A stretch of DNA of 59,259 nucleotides from Rhodospirillales bacterium (GCA_016185145.1 JACPOB010000150.1:1-59259); one strand, 5' to 3'; positions 1 to 8,122 are shown, counted from the stretch's first letter. The notes: generated by a model not told the origin, from the letters alone. Made by a program: numbers and translations.

Positions 1-72
1 GCCAGCCTTGACCGCCGCTCCGCCCAGCGCCTGCCATTCGCCTGCAAGGTCGGGACGAAGAAACGGCTCCAT
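1..72 (-). CDS. 5' end of an unidentified gene (runs off the window)
   Basis: An ATG on the minus strand at 72 opens a frame that stays open to the left edge, encoding MEPFLRPDLAGEWQALGGAA followed by VKAG. Only 24 codons are visible, too few to assign a family. No clear Shine-Dalgarno is seen before the ATG. The frame is GC-rich and codon-like, and the next gene downstream on this strand side (pirin, stop at 245) is separated by a non-coding stretch holding a hairpin, so this may be an independent transcription unit. Existence is plausible, function unknown. Confidence 0.4.
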   Translation of the reverse strand, partial: MEPFLRPDLAGEWQALGGAAVKAG

Positions 73-190
73 GGTCGAACAAAGAAACTCTGCCCGGATA
101 CTATGATGCCCTTGACGAACAGTGACCCATATGAGGTTAGGCGAGGGGGTGCAACGCGAAAATCATCTCCTGCATCACCCCCTCACCCAG

Positions 191-212
191 CCTCTCCCCC
201 AAGGGGGAGAGG
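191..212. terminator. GC-rich hairpin downstream of the pirin gene
   Basis: CCTCTCCCCC and GGGGGAGAGG form a perfect 10-bp stem around AA. It lies just past the stop of the minus-strand pirin gene, so it could act as a terminator, though no T-run follows. The surrounding words (cccctcaccc, ctctccccc) resemble the pyrimidine-rich arms of the intergenic repeat family found at 38134, 44009, 51445 and 56867, so it may be a diverged half-copy of that element. Confidence 0.45.
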
Positions 213-244
213 AGCATGAAGGAGGATGAACACGAAACGTCGGA

Positions 245-961
245 TCAGTTCAACTTGTCGGTTTCGACCAGCACAATCTCGGCGTCCTCGACGGCCTTGA
301 GCTCGATCTCCGGCACGTCGACCACGGCGACGCCATCGCGCGCCTTGGCGGTCACCGGCGAGCCGTCGGCCGCGCGCACCTCGATCTTGCCCTTGGCCGG
401 CACGAGGTAGGCAGGCCTGCCGTCGAGCTTCTGGCGGATCGTCTGGCCCGCCTTCAGCGTGCCGGCATAGAGCGCGCCGTCGGCATAGAGCGGGATCGCC
501 CCCTCATGCCCGCGGCCCGAGGCCAGCGGCACCAGCCTGCCGTCGCGTCCATCGGCCGGGAACTGCACGGTCTCCCAGCGCGCCGGCACGCCTTCCTTGT
601 TGGGCAGGATCCAGATCTGGAACAGCTCCGTCTCGGCCTGCTCCATGTTGTACTCGGCGTGCTGGATGCCCTGGCCCGCGCTCATGACCTGGATCTGGCC
701 CGCCTCGGTGCGGCCCTGGTTGCCCAGGTGATCCTGGTGGGTGATCGCGCCTTTGATGACGTAGGTCACGATCTCCATGTCGCGATGGGGATGCGGCGGG
801 AAGCCGGACTGCGGCGCGATGCGGTCGTTGTTCCACACGCGCAGCGCACCCCAGTGCACGCGCTCGGGATTGCGGTATTCGGCGAAGCTGAAATGGAAGT
901 TGGCGTTGAGCCAGCCGTGGTCCGACTTGCCGAGTTTCTCGAAGGGTCTGAGTTCGATCAT
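245..961 (-). CDS. Pirin family protein (bicupin)
   Basis: 238 residues, the usual length of bacterial pirins (YhhW/YhaK type). The N-terminal cupin carries the expected metal site: H57 and H59 in PPHPHRDMEIVTYV, then H101 and E103 in IQHAEYN. The second cupin half (about 140-235) is degenerate, as in the family. Some bacterial pirins oxidise quercetin (quercetin 2,3-dioxygenase activity) and others act as redox or metabolic regulators; which applies here is not shown by sequence. It is a single gene, with about 80 bp separating it from the DUF2950 gene upstream on the same strand. Family assignment is firm, substrate unknown. Confidence 0.93.
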   Translation of the reverse strand: MIELRPFEKLGKSDHGWLNANFHFSFAEYRNPERVHWGALRVWNNDRIAPQSGFPPHPHRDMEIVTYVIKGAITHQDHLGNQGRTEAGQIQVMSAGQGIQHAEYNMEQAETELFQIWILPNKEGVPARWETVQFPADGRDGRLVPLASGRGHEGAIPLYADGALYAGTLKAGQTIRQKLDGRPAYLVPAKGKIEVRAADGSPVTAKARDGVAVVDVPEIELKAVEDAEIVLVETDKLN

Positions 962-1042
962 TGGTTGATACCTCTTGCCGCCAAGATGGCCTGTGCAGGC
1001 GAGGGATCAAGTTTCTGGTTGGTGACCGCAGGTTGGCGTTGC

Positions 1043-1978
1043 TCAGGGTGGCGTCAAATCGGCCTTTTCCCAGCCTTTGTCGGGATTGAAGGCGACAATC
1101 GACGCTGCGAGCTCAGCCGTGTTGGGCCCGAGGTCGCGCTGGTAGACGACGCCGTCGGGTCCCATGATGAAGCTCATGATGCCGGTCTCGCCGTAGCGTA
1201 CCGGCCAGGCAATGGCGCCGAAGCCGCCGATCATGCGGCCTCTGATGATGTACTCGCGCGCGCCGCCCGGCGCCGCCGGCCCTTGGGCGTAGAGCAGGCG
1301 GAAGTTGTAGCCGTAATGGTCGCCCGGAAACTTGCCGTCGGCCTGGGAATGCGCGACCTCGGCGCCGAGCGGGCTTTTAGGTTCGCCCGGCGCGGTGGGC
1401 CAATAGAGCCCGTCCTTCTTGCCCGGCGAGCTCAACAGGCGACGCGCATAGGCCGTGCCACCGGTCTTCATCGGATCCAGCACCGCGTAGTCGCGCTCGG
1501 CGTCGCCGATCGCCAGCATCGTCTGGATGGTGCCGAGCTCGTTGCGGCCGAGCTCGCGGGCGAACATCTCGTTGAAGCCCGCGATGGAATCGAAGCGCCA
1601 CGCCGTGCCGTCCTTGACGATGGGCATGGGCAGCGTCCAGCCGGTCGTGCCGACCTCGACGATCGCCTTGGTGCCGTTGCTGGCCGGATCGATCGTGACC
1701 TTGTGCTGCTTGTCCCATTGGGAAAAGTAGGCGGCGAGGTCGCGCTTAAAGCCGTTGCTCTGCAGCGGCGTCAGCGCGTCCCACGGGGCGCCCAGTATCG
1801 CTTCCAGCGCCTTGCCGTCGCCGCGCCTCGTCGCATCGTTCAAGGCGTCGGCTGCCGCCTCGGGCGTCGGAAAGCTCTGCTGCTTGCCGATCGAGGGTGG
1901 CTGTTGCGCCGTCGCGCCGACGGCCAGCATCAACACCGCGAAGGCAGCCAGCAGGCCGCGCCGAACCATGCTGCTCAT
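1043..1978 (-). CDS. DUF2950 family exported protein
   Basis: 311 residues with an N-terminal Sec signal (VRRGLLAAFAVLMLAVGATA, cleaved near AQQ). The body, with SFPTPEAAADALNDATRRGD near residue 36 and a C-terminal segment ending in NTAELAASIVAFNPDKGWEK, matches DUF2950 proteins. Its ATG overlaps the stop of the upstream DUF3300 gene by four bases (ATGA, 1975-1978), so the two are translationally coupled. DUF2950 and DUF3300 genes are commonly adjacent in Proteobacteria, which suggests a joint envelope role, but no biochemical function is known to me. Predicted periplasmic. Confidence 0.88.
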   Translation of the reverse strand: MSSMVRRGLLAAFAVLMLAVGATAQQPPSIGKQQSFPTPEAAADALNDATRRGDGKALEAILGAPWDALTPLQSNGFKRDLAAYFSQWDKQHKVTIDPASNGTKAIVEVGTTGWTLPMPIVKDGTAWRFDSIAGFNEMFARELGRNELGTIQTMLAIGDAERDYAVLDPMKTGGTAYARRLLSSPGKKDGLYWPTAPGEPKSPLGAEVAHSQADGKFPGDHYGYNFRLLYAQGPAAPGGAREYIIRGRMIGGFGAIAWPVRYGETGIMSFIMGPDGVVYQRDLGPNTAELAASIVAFNPDKGWEKADLTPP

Positions 1979-3375
1979 CGCCGGCCTCCATGCCCGCCAC
2001 CACCATGTCCGCCGCCGTGACCACCGCCGCCATGACCACCGCCGCCATGCCAGCCCCCATGGGAGCCATGATTGGCATAGGAGCGACCGCGCTGGGCCTC
2101 GTGTTGGACCTGGTGCCCGTGATCGGCGCCGTGGAAGGCATTGCGGTGCTGATCCGAGTGGCCGCCGCCGCGCCCGTCATTGCCGCGCCCTGCATCGCCG
2201 CCGCGTCCATCATTGCCGCGCCCTGCATCGCCGCCGCGTCCATCATTGCCGCGACCTGCGTCGCCGCCGCGTCCGTCGTTGCCGCGACCTGCATCGCCGC
2301 CGCGTCCGTCATTGCCGCGGCCTGCATCGCCGCCGCGCCCGTCGTCGCCGCGATCGCCATCGTGGCCGCGGTAGCCGTTGCGCCCGTCGGCATTGGCATG
2401 ATGCTGGTTGTACCGGTCGCGACTGCCGCGGTCGCGGTAGGGCACGCCATGGCGATGCGCCGGATCGTGGTTCCAGCGGCCGTGGTCGTAGTAGTTCCGA
2501 TTGAAGGTGTTGCTGATATAGGTCGCGCGGTCGATGTTGATGGTGGTGTAGCTGTTGCCGCGCCCCCAGCCGTGCCAGCCGCCCCATCCCCAACCGCCGC
2601 CCCAGCCGCCACCCCAGTGCCAGCCGCCGAAGAAGGCGCCGCCGACCGCGAAGCCCAGGCCGAAGCCGAAACCGCCGACCCGGGTGCTGGGCCCGCTCCA
2701 GCCGTAGCTCGCCGGCGGATAGTAGTAGGGCGGATTGCTGGCATAAGGCCACGGGCCGTAGGCCACGTTGGGATCGTAGGTCGGCACGTAGATTGTATCG
2801 GGATTGGTCGGCTGAATGACGATCGCGGCCGGCGTTCCGTCCGGCGCGCCGGTGCTCGGCGGTTGTGACGACACCGTCTGCTGCGGCGTGGTCTTGAGCG
2901 TGCCCGCGGCCTGCGCCTGGGCGCGCAATCGCTGGATCGAGGCCGCGACGTCGGGCTGCTGGGCGAGCATCGCGTCGCCGACCTTCTGGGTCCACTCGAG
3001 CTTGCTGTCCATCATCGCCAGGACCTGCGGGAAGGCGACCAGGGAGGTGACGCTCACGTCCCAGCCCTTGTCCTTGACCGCGGCCAGCGCGGCATCGCCC
3101 GTCAGCTTGGGATTGTCCTTCGACCAGTGCGCCGCCTCGATCACTTCCAAGGGATAGGTCGCCGCCATCAGGATCTGCGCCAGCAGCGGATCGGGATAGA
3201 GCGCGATCGGCGCCAGGAGCTGGTCGAGCTCGGCCGCGGTGAAGGTCTTGCTTGTATCCGCTGCAGCGGCTTGCGGTTGCTCCGCGGCTGGCGGCGGCGT
3301 TTGTGCTCCCGACCAACGGCCGATGCCGGCGACAAGGAATGCCGCGGACACGGCAGCCCACTCGCGTCTTTTCAT
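1975..3375 (-). CDS. DUF3300 family exported protein with glycine-rich tandem-repeat tail
   Basis: 466 residues. A signal peptide (about 1-25) precedes a DUF3300 domain at about 45-200, marked by LLAPIALYPDPLLAQILMA, SLVAFPQVLAMM and the NPDTIYVPTYDPNVAYGPWP strand. After this come a Gly/Trp-rich stretch (about 233-272), a His/Arg/Asp-rich stretch, an 11-residue tandem repeat (about 343-403, unit GNDGRGGDAGR) and a GGHGGGGHGG-type tail. The low-complexity tail is typical of DUF3300 proteins and may bind metal, anionic polymer or cell wall (inference). It is the first gene of a two-gene operon with DUF2950. Confidence 0.9.
   Translation of the reverse strand: MKRREWAAVSAAFLVAGIGRWSGAQTPPPAAEQPQAAAADTSKTFTAAELDQLLAPIALYPDPLLAQILMAATYPLEVIEAAHWSKDNPKLTGDAALAAVKDKGWDVSVTSLVAFPQVLAMMDSKLEWTQKVGDAMLAQQPDVAASIQRLRAQAQAAGTLKTTPQQTVSSQPPSTGAPDGTPAAIVIQPTNPDTIYVPTYDPNVAYGPWPYASNPPYYYPPASYGWSGPSTRVGGFGFGLGFAVGGAFFGGWHWGGGWGGGWGWGGWHGWGRGNSYTTINIDRATYISNTFNRNYYDHGRWNHDPAHRHGVPYRDRGSRDRYNQHHANADGRNGYRGHDGDRGDDGRGGDAGRGNDGRGGDAGRGNDGRGGDAGRGNDGRGGDAGRGNDGRGGDAGRGNDGRGGGHSDQHRNAFHGADHGHQVQHEAQRGRSYANHGSHGGWHGGGGHGGGGHGGGHGGGGHGGRR
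2167..2349. repeat. 33-bp in-frame tandem repeat inside the DUF3300 gene
   Basis: About five and a half copies of a 33-bp unit, encoding GNDGRGGDAGR on the minus strand; the first copy starts GDD. Differences between units are mostly single silent changes, which points to recent expansion by slippage or recombination. The copy number is expected to vary between strains. There are no spacers, so this is not a CRISPR. Confidence 0.9.
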
Positions 3376-3477
3376 GCTTGCCCTCGCACTCGAGTCGCTT
3401 GCCGTCCCTGCAGCGGCGGCGCGATCCTAAGGTGATGCCGACGCGCGGACCAAGCGGAAAGAGGCTGATTTCAAGGT

Positions 3478-4485
3478 TTATGCGTCGAGACTGAGGAAAC
3501 GCCGGGCGTTCTTGTAGAGCAGTTGATCCTGCTGCGATTCGGACAGGCCGAGGGCTCGAAGGCGCGCCGTCGGCTGTCGGTCCATGATCGAAAAGGGATA
3601 GTCGCTGCCGATCATGAGCTGGCTCGCGCCATAGGAATCGATCAGGAAGCGCAGCGCGGTCTCGTCATAGACCAGCGTGTCGTAGAAGAGCTTTCTCGCC
3701 GTCGCGCGCGGCTCGTCCATGGCAGCCTTGATCGGCGCCATCGCCGTCCAGGCGTGCTGCATGCGCGGCAGCACCTGGCCGAAGGCGCCACCGCCATGGC
3801 TGAAGCCGATGCGCAGGCGGGGATGACGCTTCATCAGGCCGCCGGTGATCACCGAAGCGATGGCGAGCGCGGTCTCGCAGGGAAAGGCCACGACCTGTTC
3901 GAGGTTCGCCGGCCCGACCAGGCGGTCCATGCCGGCCGGCCGCAGCGGATGCACGAAGATCGCCGCGCCCAGGGATTCGGCGGCGGCAAAGAACGGCTCC
4001 AGCGAGGGATGCCCCAGCGCCACGCCGTTGATGTTGGTCGCGATTTCGACGCCCTTGAGGCCGAGCTGGCGCATGACGTGCTCGAGCTCGCGTTGCGCCG
4101 CATCCATGTCCTGCAGCGGCACCATGCCCAGGCCATGGAAACGGTCGGGGACGGCGCGCACCATCTCGGCGATGGTCTCGTTGACGTGCCGCGCCAGCAC
4201 CGATGCTGCCTTGGTTGGCAGCCAGTAGGACAAGAGCTCGGGCATCGGCGACAGGACCTGCGTGCCGACATCCATGCCGGGCATCTGCTCGACGCGCCGC
4301 GGCACGCTCCAGCAGGCGTCGTCGATGGCGCGGTAGTTCTTGCCGCTGATGATCACCTGCGCGTGGCAGGCGTCGGTGTGCCTGATCGACGGCCAGGGCA
4401 GGCCGGCGAATTCGGGTCGTTCGTCCGGCAAATGTGCCGGCACGATATGCGTGTGCACGTCGATGGCGCAGCAGGGCGTACTCAT
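3478..4485 (-). CDS. Amidohydrolase, ACMSD-like decarboxylase/hydrolase family
   Basis: 335 residues from the ATG at 4485, chosen because GAGGAG lies at good spacing before it; an ATG 18 bases further upstream lacks a site and falls next to a palindromic repeat. The TIM-barrel amidohydrolase_2 signature is complete: the metal pair H11 and H13 in AIDVHTHIVP, a mid-barrel His in AIFVHPLRP, the SHGGG strand, and the Asp of MIGSDYPF. The family includes 2-amino-3-carboxymuconate semialdehyde decarboxylase and gamma-resorcylate or OMPDC-like enzymes acting on aromatic catabolites. A divergent TetR gene and a LigB-like ring-cleaving dioxygenase lie alongside, which suits an aromatic pathway (inference). 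Confidence 0.87.
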   Translation of the reverse strand: MSTPCCAIDVHTHIVPAHLPDERPEFAGLPWPSIRHTDACHAQVIISGKNYRAIDDACWSVPRRVEQMPGMDVGTQVLSPMPELLSYWLPTKAASVLARHVNETIAEMVRAVPDRFHGLGMVPLQDMDAAQRELEHVMRQLGLKGVEIATNINGVALGHPSLEPFFAAAESLGAAIFVHPLRPAGMDRLVGPANLEQVVAFPCETALAIASVITGGLMKRHPRLRIGFSHGGGAFGQVLPRMQHAWTAMAPIKAAMDEPRATARKLFYDTLVYDETALRFLIDSYGASQLMIGSDYPFSIMDRQPTARLRALGLSESQQDQLLYKNARRFLSLDA

Positions 4486-4500
4486 TGCTTCTCCTCGCCT

Positions 4501-4578
4501 CATGCTCTTCCGGACCGCGAGCTTCCAGCTCGCTCCTGATCATGAGCGAGCTGGTAGCTCGCGGTCCGGAAGAGCATG
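4501..4578. repeat. Palindromic intergenic repeat, family A, copy 1 (diverged)
   Basis: A near-perfect 78-bp inverted repeat between the divergent amidohydrolase and TetR genes. The outer arms (CATGCTCTTCCGGACCGCGA and its complement) match copies at 8044 and 13075. The inner hairpin is GAGCT-TCC-AGCTC, where the other copies have GAGCC-TCC-GGCTC, so the changes are compensated. Its right end contains the ATG at 4576 that would extend the TetR frame. Confidence 0.9.
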
Positions 4579-4593
4579 CCTTATCCTGATCCG

Positions 4594-5235
4594 ATGGTTC
4601 GTCAAAAGTCCGGCAAGGACAAGATCACCAAGGCCGACAGGACCAGAGCGCGCCTGGTCGAGGTCGCCACGAGGCTTTTCCAGGATCATGGCTCGGACCA
4701 GGTGACCGTGCGCCGCATCGCCGCCGCGGCGAAGATCGAGGCGGGCAGCATCTACTACCACTTCACCTCGCGCGATCAGATCCTGCGCGCCGTGCTGGAG
4801 GGCGGCATCGCCAACGCGCGCGCCGAGGTATTGGCGGCGATCGCCGAAGCGGGGGCCGACAGCTCTCCCCTGGTGCGTCTGCGGGCGGCGCTGGGCGCCC
4901 ATCTCGAGTTCACCCTGCGGCATCACTTTTCCTCGCGGCTGAGGTCGATCCACCGCCTGCCCAAGCGCCTGCGCGACCATCACCTGCAGCAGGAGCGCGA
5001 CTATGCGGCGATCTTCGCCGACCTCCTGGCGGAGGCCGGACACGAGGGCTTGCTTCAACCGGGCTTCAACCCCTCGGTCGTGCGCATGCTTGCCATGGGC
5101 GCCCTGACCTGGGTCGCCGAATGGTACGACCCGGCAGGCGCCATGACGCCCGACGATATCGCCGACCAGCTGATGCGCATGCTGACGAGCGGCATCGTCA
5201 GGGGCGCGCGATCAGGAACACCTTCGAGGAATTGA
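4594..5235 (+). CDS. TetR/AcrR family transcriptional regulator
   Basis: 213 residues from the ATG at 4594. An in-frame ATG at 4576 would add six residues but lies within the palindromic repeat, so 4594 is preferred; neither start has a strong ribosome site. The TetR helix-turn-helix occupies about residues 15-60, with VTVRRIAAAAKIEAGSIYYH and the usual YYHF recognition-helix ending. The C-terminal ligand domain is of the TetR_C_33 or KstR2 type. It is divergent from the ACMSD-like amidohydrolase and convergent with the LigB-like gene, and may control one of these. The last 38 bases overlap the LigB-like gene tail to tail. Confidence 0.9.
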   Translation: MVRQKSGKDKITKADRTRARLVEVATRLFQDHGSDQVTVRRIAAAAKIEAGSIYYHFTSRDQILRAVLEGGIANARAEVLAAIAEAGADSSPLVRLRAALGAHLEFTLRHHFSSRLRSIHRLPKRLRDHHLQQERDYAAIFADLLAEAGHEGLLQPGFNPSVVRMLAMGALTWVAEWYDPAGAMTPDDIADQLMRMLTSGIVRGARSGTPSRN

Positions 5236-6232
5236 AGATCCAGGTGTCGACGAAGCCCGTTTCCTCGGGCTTGCGGTTGAGTTCGCTCAAGGCGCCGGCA
5301 AGGCACGCCCAGTTCAGGATCTCCTGCTGGCCACTGTCTTCGACCGCCGCTCCCGTATAGCCACGCCAGGTCTGCCAGTCGCACGCGCGCAACGCCTCGT
5401 ACATGCGGCGGTCGGACGGCGTGTCGGGCCAGAGGTAGTGGTTCTTCGCCGTGAGGAAGGCGTGGCTCCAGCCCGATGAGGCGAGCAGCGCCACGCGGTA
5501 TGGCGACGCCGCCAGCACGCGCGCCGTCGCCGCGCCCATGTCGAACAGGCGGCGCGGGGTGGGCGCCGGCGGGTCGAGCTCGTCTTCGCCGACCACGCGA
5601 TCGAACACCGGCAGGCCGCCACGCTGCGCCAGCACGCGCCGGCCGTAGCAATTGATGGCGAAGGGCACGATCGGATAGTCGAAGCCCTTGCGATGGTAGT
5701 CGAGATACATGATCGCGTTGGTGAACGCGTGCCCCAGCGGATGATGCAGCGGCTTGTAGGCGTAGGCCGTGTCGAAGCCTTCCTCGAGCAGCCGCGTCGC
5801 CAGCATCTTGGCGGCGCGCCGGTGGCCCGGCAGCTCGAAGGTCTTGTCCGTCTCGCCCCATACGTTGCCCGGCGGCGAGGCAAACTTGAAGTGCTCGTAG
5901 GCGCTGATGCAGTAGGGCGGGACGACATCCTCCTTGAAGTTCTCGTATTGATCGTCACCCCAGATCAGCACGAAATCCGGTTTGAAGGCGTCGAGGGCAG
6001 CGCGAGTCCTGTCCATCCAGGCGACGAGATCGGCGCGATGGCGAGCGGCCGACGAGGCGCCCTCGTCATTGCCCCATTCGGCGCGCATCGCCGCGGGCCA
6101 ACCCGCCGGCGTGCGCAACTCCCGGGGAAGCTGCGGATTCTGCAGCATCCGCTTCAGGATCCATGACATCCGGTCGTCGGTCCCGTGCAGCGGGGGATAG
6201 TGGGAGATCCCGAGGGCGAGGATTTCGGCCAT
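5198..6232 (-). CDS. LigB-like class III extradiol ring-cleavage dioxygenase family protein
   Basis: 344 residues from the ATG at 6232, which has AGGA just upstream; a further-upstream in-frame start exists but homologues begin MAEI. The LigB fold is recognised by the N-terminal GISHYPPL (a candidate iron His), the strand PDFVLIWGDDQYENF, and the C-terminal LLASSGWSHAFLTAKNHYLW, which holds further His residues. These enzymes use Fe(II) to open catechol-type rings next to the diol, or act as subunits related to protocatechuate 4,5-dioxygenase beta. The gene lies tail to tail with the TetR gene, overlapping it by 38 bp. The substrate is not determinable. Confidence 0.85.
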   Translation of the reverse strand: MAEILALGISHYPPLHGTDDRMSWILKRMLQNPQLPRELRTPAGWPAAMRAEWGNDEGASSAARHRADLVAWMDRTRAALDAFKPDFVLIWGDDQYENFKEDVVPPYCISAYEHFKFASPPGNVWGETDKTFELPGHRRAAKMLATRLLEEGFDTAYAYKPLHHPLGHAFTNAIMYLDYHRKGFDYPIVPFAINCYGRRVLAQRGGLPVFDRVVGEDELDPPAPTPRRLFDMGAATARVLAASPYRVALLASSGWSHAFLTAKNHYLWPDTPSDRRMYEALRACDWQTWRGYTGAAVEDSGQQEILNWACLAGALSELNRKPEETGFVDTWIFNSSKVFLIARP

Positions 6233-6321
6233 GGCGGGTCCTAACGGATGGCGGGATTTCGATCGCAAGCCGGACGCACCGTTTTACCGCCTGATCTACC
6301 TGTGGTCGAGAAGAAGGGCGC

Positions 6322-7278
6322 ATGACGATGGCGGCGCGGCGCCAGGAGCGCTACGTTGCCGGCATGAGGCCGGAATTCCTTGGTTTGTCAGACCGCGCGC
6401 TGTCGGAGCGCATCCATCAGGTGGAGGCACGGAGCGCCGACGACGATGCGGACTTCGACCTTTTCCGCCGCCTGCGCACCAACCTGTCGCGCGACGCTTG
6501 GCAATCCCTGACCGACCAGCTCGGCTGCGATAGCGGTCCGCTTGCCAAGGTCGGCGTGATGGTCTTCCCGCTGGAAGAAGGCCTCGCCCGCCGCCTGCTC
6601 GACAACCTGCTTGCCAGCCCGCGCGTAAAGATGCGGCGCAAGGACTTCGCCCTCGGCTATGTCAGCACCAGCTTCGCGCAGTGCGACTATCTCAACAGCA
6701 GCAACCAGTATCGCGAGCTGACGCCCGCCACCCGGGCGCTTTTGGCGGAGTTCCTGTCGATCGCCGGCCCCATGGTCGAATCGGCCGTCGGCCATCCCTT
6801 CCGCATCGCCTCGACGCGGCAGTTCCAGCTCGTGCCCAACCGGCCGCTCGCCGACCGGCATCTCGACGGCTGGCCGGTCGCCATGCGCAAGATCTTCATC
6901 CTGCCGCAGGGCTGCGGGAAGCGATCGAGCACGACCTGGTTCCGTCTCCGCAACGGCGAGGAGTCCACGCTGGAGAGCGAGAAGCCGATCTGGGTGCTGT
7001 TCGAGAACAGCGTCGTGCTGCATCAGCCCATCTCGGGCGTGGCGCTGCGGCCGACCATCGAGTTCGACATCGTGCCGGCGCGACAGACGAGCTTCGACGT
7101 CGTCGATGCCGGGCTGGGCGGCTGGTATCCGCACTTTCCGACCGAGGCCGAACTGCAGGCCGGGACGCGCCAGAGCCTGCAAGCCTTCCTTGCCGAGAGG
7201 CCCGGCGGCGTGCCCGAAGAGAGCTGGCTGCAGCGCATCGGCCGGTCGCTCGGCCGGCTCCGGCCCAAGGCAAGTTAG
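6322..7278 (+). CDS. Uncharacterised protein with a 2OG-Fe(II) oxygenase-like metal motif
   Basis: 318 residues; the ATG at 6322 follows a GAAGAAGGG-type site. I do not recognise a named family. The region 165-255 looks like a double-stranded beta-helix. It has an HxD pair (H180, D182 in DRHLDGWPVAM), a distal His (H234 in VVLHQPISG) and an Arg nine residues later (R243 in LRPTIEFDIVP). That order and spacing is the Fe(II) and 2-oxoglutarate signature of phytanoyl-CoA or prolyl-hydroxylase-type oxygenases, so an oxygenase role is inferred. The N-terminal 150 residues are helical and unassigned. No partner gene is evident. Confidence 0.7.
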   Translation: MTMAARRQERYVAGMRPEFLGLSDRALSERIHQVEARSADDDADFDLFRRLRTNLSRDAWQSLTDQLGCDSGPLAKVGVMVFPLEEGLARRLLDNLLASPRVKMRRKDFALGYVSTSFAQCDYLNSSNQYRELTPATRALLAEFLSIAGPMVESAVGHPFRIASTRQFQLVPNRPLADRHLDGWPVAMRKIFILPQGCGKRSSTTWFRLRNGEESTLESEKPIWVLFENSVVLHQPISGVALRPTIEFDIVPARQTSFDVVDAGLGGWYPHFPTEAELQAGTRQSLQAFLAERPGGVPEESWLQRIGRSLGRLRPKAS

Positions 7279-7285
7279 GGGCGTT

Positions 7286-7501
7286 TCAGTCGTCGCGCTT
7301 GCTGTGAACCAGCAGCGCGAGCCCGACGCCGAGCACGATGGCCGCCAGCAAGCCCAGCGTCATGGCGATGTAGCCGATGAGGCTCAAGGTCGAGCCGGGT
7401 TGCCAGCCGACATAGAGAAGGCTGATGCCGAGGCACAGCATCAGCGTGAGCACGCCGATGGCGAGCGTCGGGCCGACGCGCAGCTTGGATCGCCTTGCCA
7501 A
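7286..7501 (-). CDS. Small two-helix membrane protein
   Basis: 71 residues from a TTG at 7501, chosen because GGGAGAG lies just upstream and the sequence then begins with a basic segment (LARRSKLRVG) ahead of two hydrophobic helices, about 12-32 and 40-65. It ends HSKRDD, giving a basic cytoplasmic tail. The frame remains open upstream, with an ATG near 7594, but that extension is Arg/His-rich and overlaps the divergent GFA gene. Function unknown. Confidence 0.6.
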   Translation of the reverse strand: MARRSKLRVGPTLAIGVLTLMLCLGISLLYVGWQPGSTLSLIGYIAMTLGLLAAIVLGVGLALLVHSKRDD

Positions 7502-7592
7502 TGTGCCGCTCTCCCGCGGTGGGTGAAGACGCGGGCGATTGTCGGCATCCTGCCGCCTCGCCTGTGAGACCAATCGGTGGCAAGCTCGGCGC

Positions 7593-8024
7593 ATGACTGA
7601 ACCCGCCGTGCGTACGGCCGCCTGCAGCTGCGGCCAGCTGCGCATCTGCACGACAGGTGCGCCAAGCGTCGTGTCGTCCTGTCATTGCCTGGAGTGCCAG
7701 CGGCGCACCGGCTCGCCGTTCGGCGCCCAGGCCTTCTTTTCGCGCGCCGCCATCGTCGCCATCGAAGGGGAGCGCAGCACCTATCGGCGCCAGGCCGACA
7801 GCGGCGCCTGGCTCGCCTTCCATTTCTGCCCCAAATGCGGCTCGACCGTCTTCTAGGAGAACGAGCGGCTACCCGACATCGTCAGCGTTGCGGTCGGCGC
7901 CTTCGCCGATCCCCACTTCCCGCCGCCGGTGCGCACCGTTTTTACGCGGACGAAGCACGACTGGCTCACCTTCCCCGACATCCCCCACCATCCGGAGAGT
8001 CCGGCGACGTTGGTGCCGCGGTAG
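7593..8024 (+). pseudogene. GFA/CENP-V family protein interrupted by an in-frame TAG
   Basis: The frame starts at 7593 and carries all zinc-ligand cysteines of the glutathione-dependent formaldehyde-activating (GFA) fold: C11, C13, C30, C32, C35, C79 and C82 (CPKCGSTVF). At codon 88 (7854-7856) there is TAG. The same frame then continues without interruption for 55 more codons to 8024 as ENERLPDIVSVAVGAFADP, the normal C-terminal half of this family. Homologues usually have Trp at the stop position, so a single TGG to TAG change explains the break. The product is either truncated at 87 residues or requires read-through. Confidence 0.85.
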
Positions 8025-8043
8025 TTGGCATCATGATCTTCGT

Positions 8044-8110
8044 CTTCCGGACCGCGAGCCTCCGGCTCGCTCATGATTCATGAGCGAGCCGGAGGCTCGC
8101 GGTCCGGAAG
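8044..8110. repeat. Palindromic intergenic repeat, family A, copy 2
   Basis: A 67-bp perfect palindrome: two 33-bp arms around a single T. Each arm contains an internal hairpin (GAGCC-TCC-GGCTC). It lies between two convergent reading frames, the broken GFA gene and the amidohydrolase, so it could also serve as a bidirectional terminator. It is identical base for base to the copy at 13075-13141. Confidence 0.95.
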
Positions 8111-8122
8111 AGCATGAGTGTG

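Noticed and set aside
2167..2349. Possible CRISPR array
   Set aside because: Units are directly abutting with no spacers, and they are in frame within a protein-coding gene.
1746..2744. Ala/Thr-rich frame covering the tandem repeat region
   Set aside because: It is the frame-shifted reading of the 33-bp repeat inside the DUF3300 gene. The DUF3300 frame has a signal peptide and a recognised domain.
4501..4578. Palindrome considered as a TetR operator
   Set aside because: The same sequence occurs in unrelated convergent gaps at 8044 and 13075, so it is a dispersed repeat rather than a dedicated operator.
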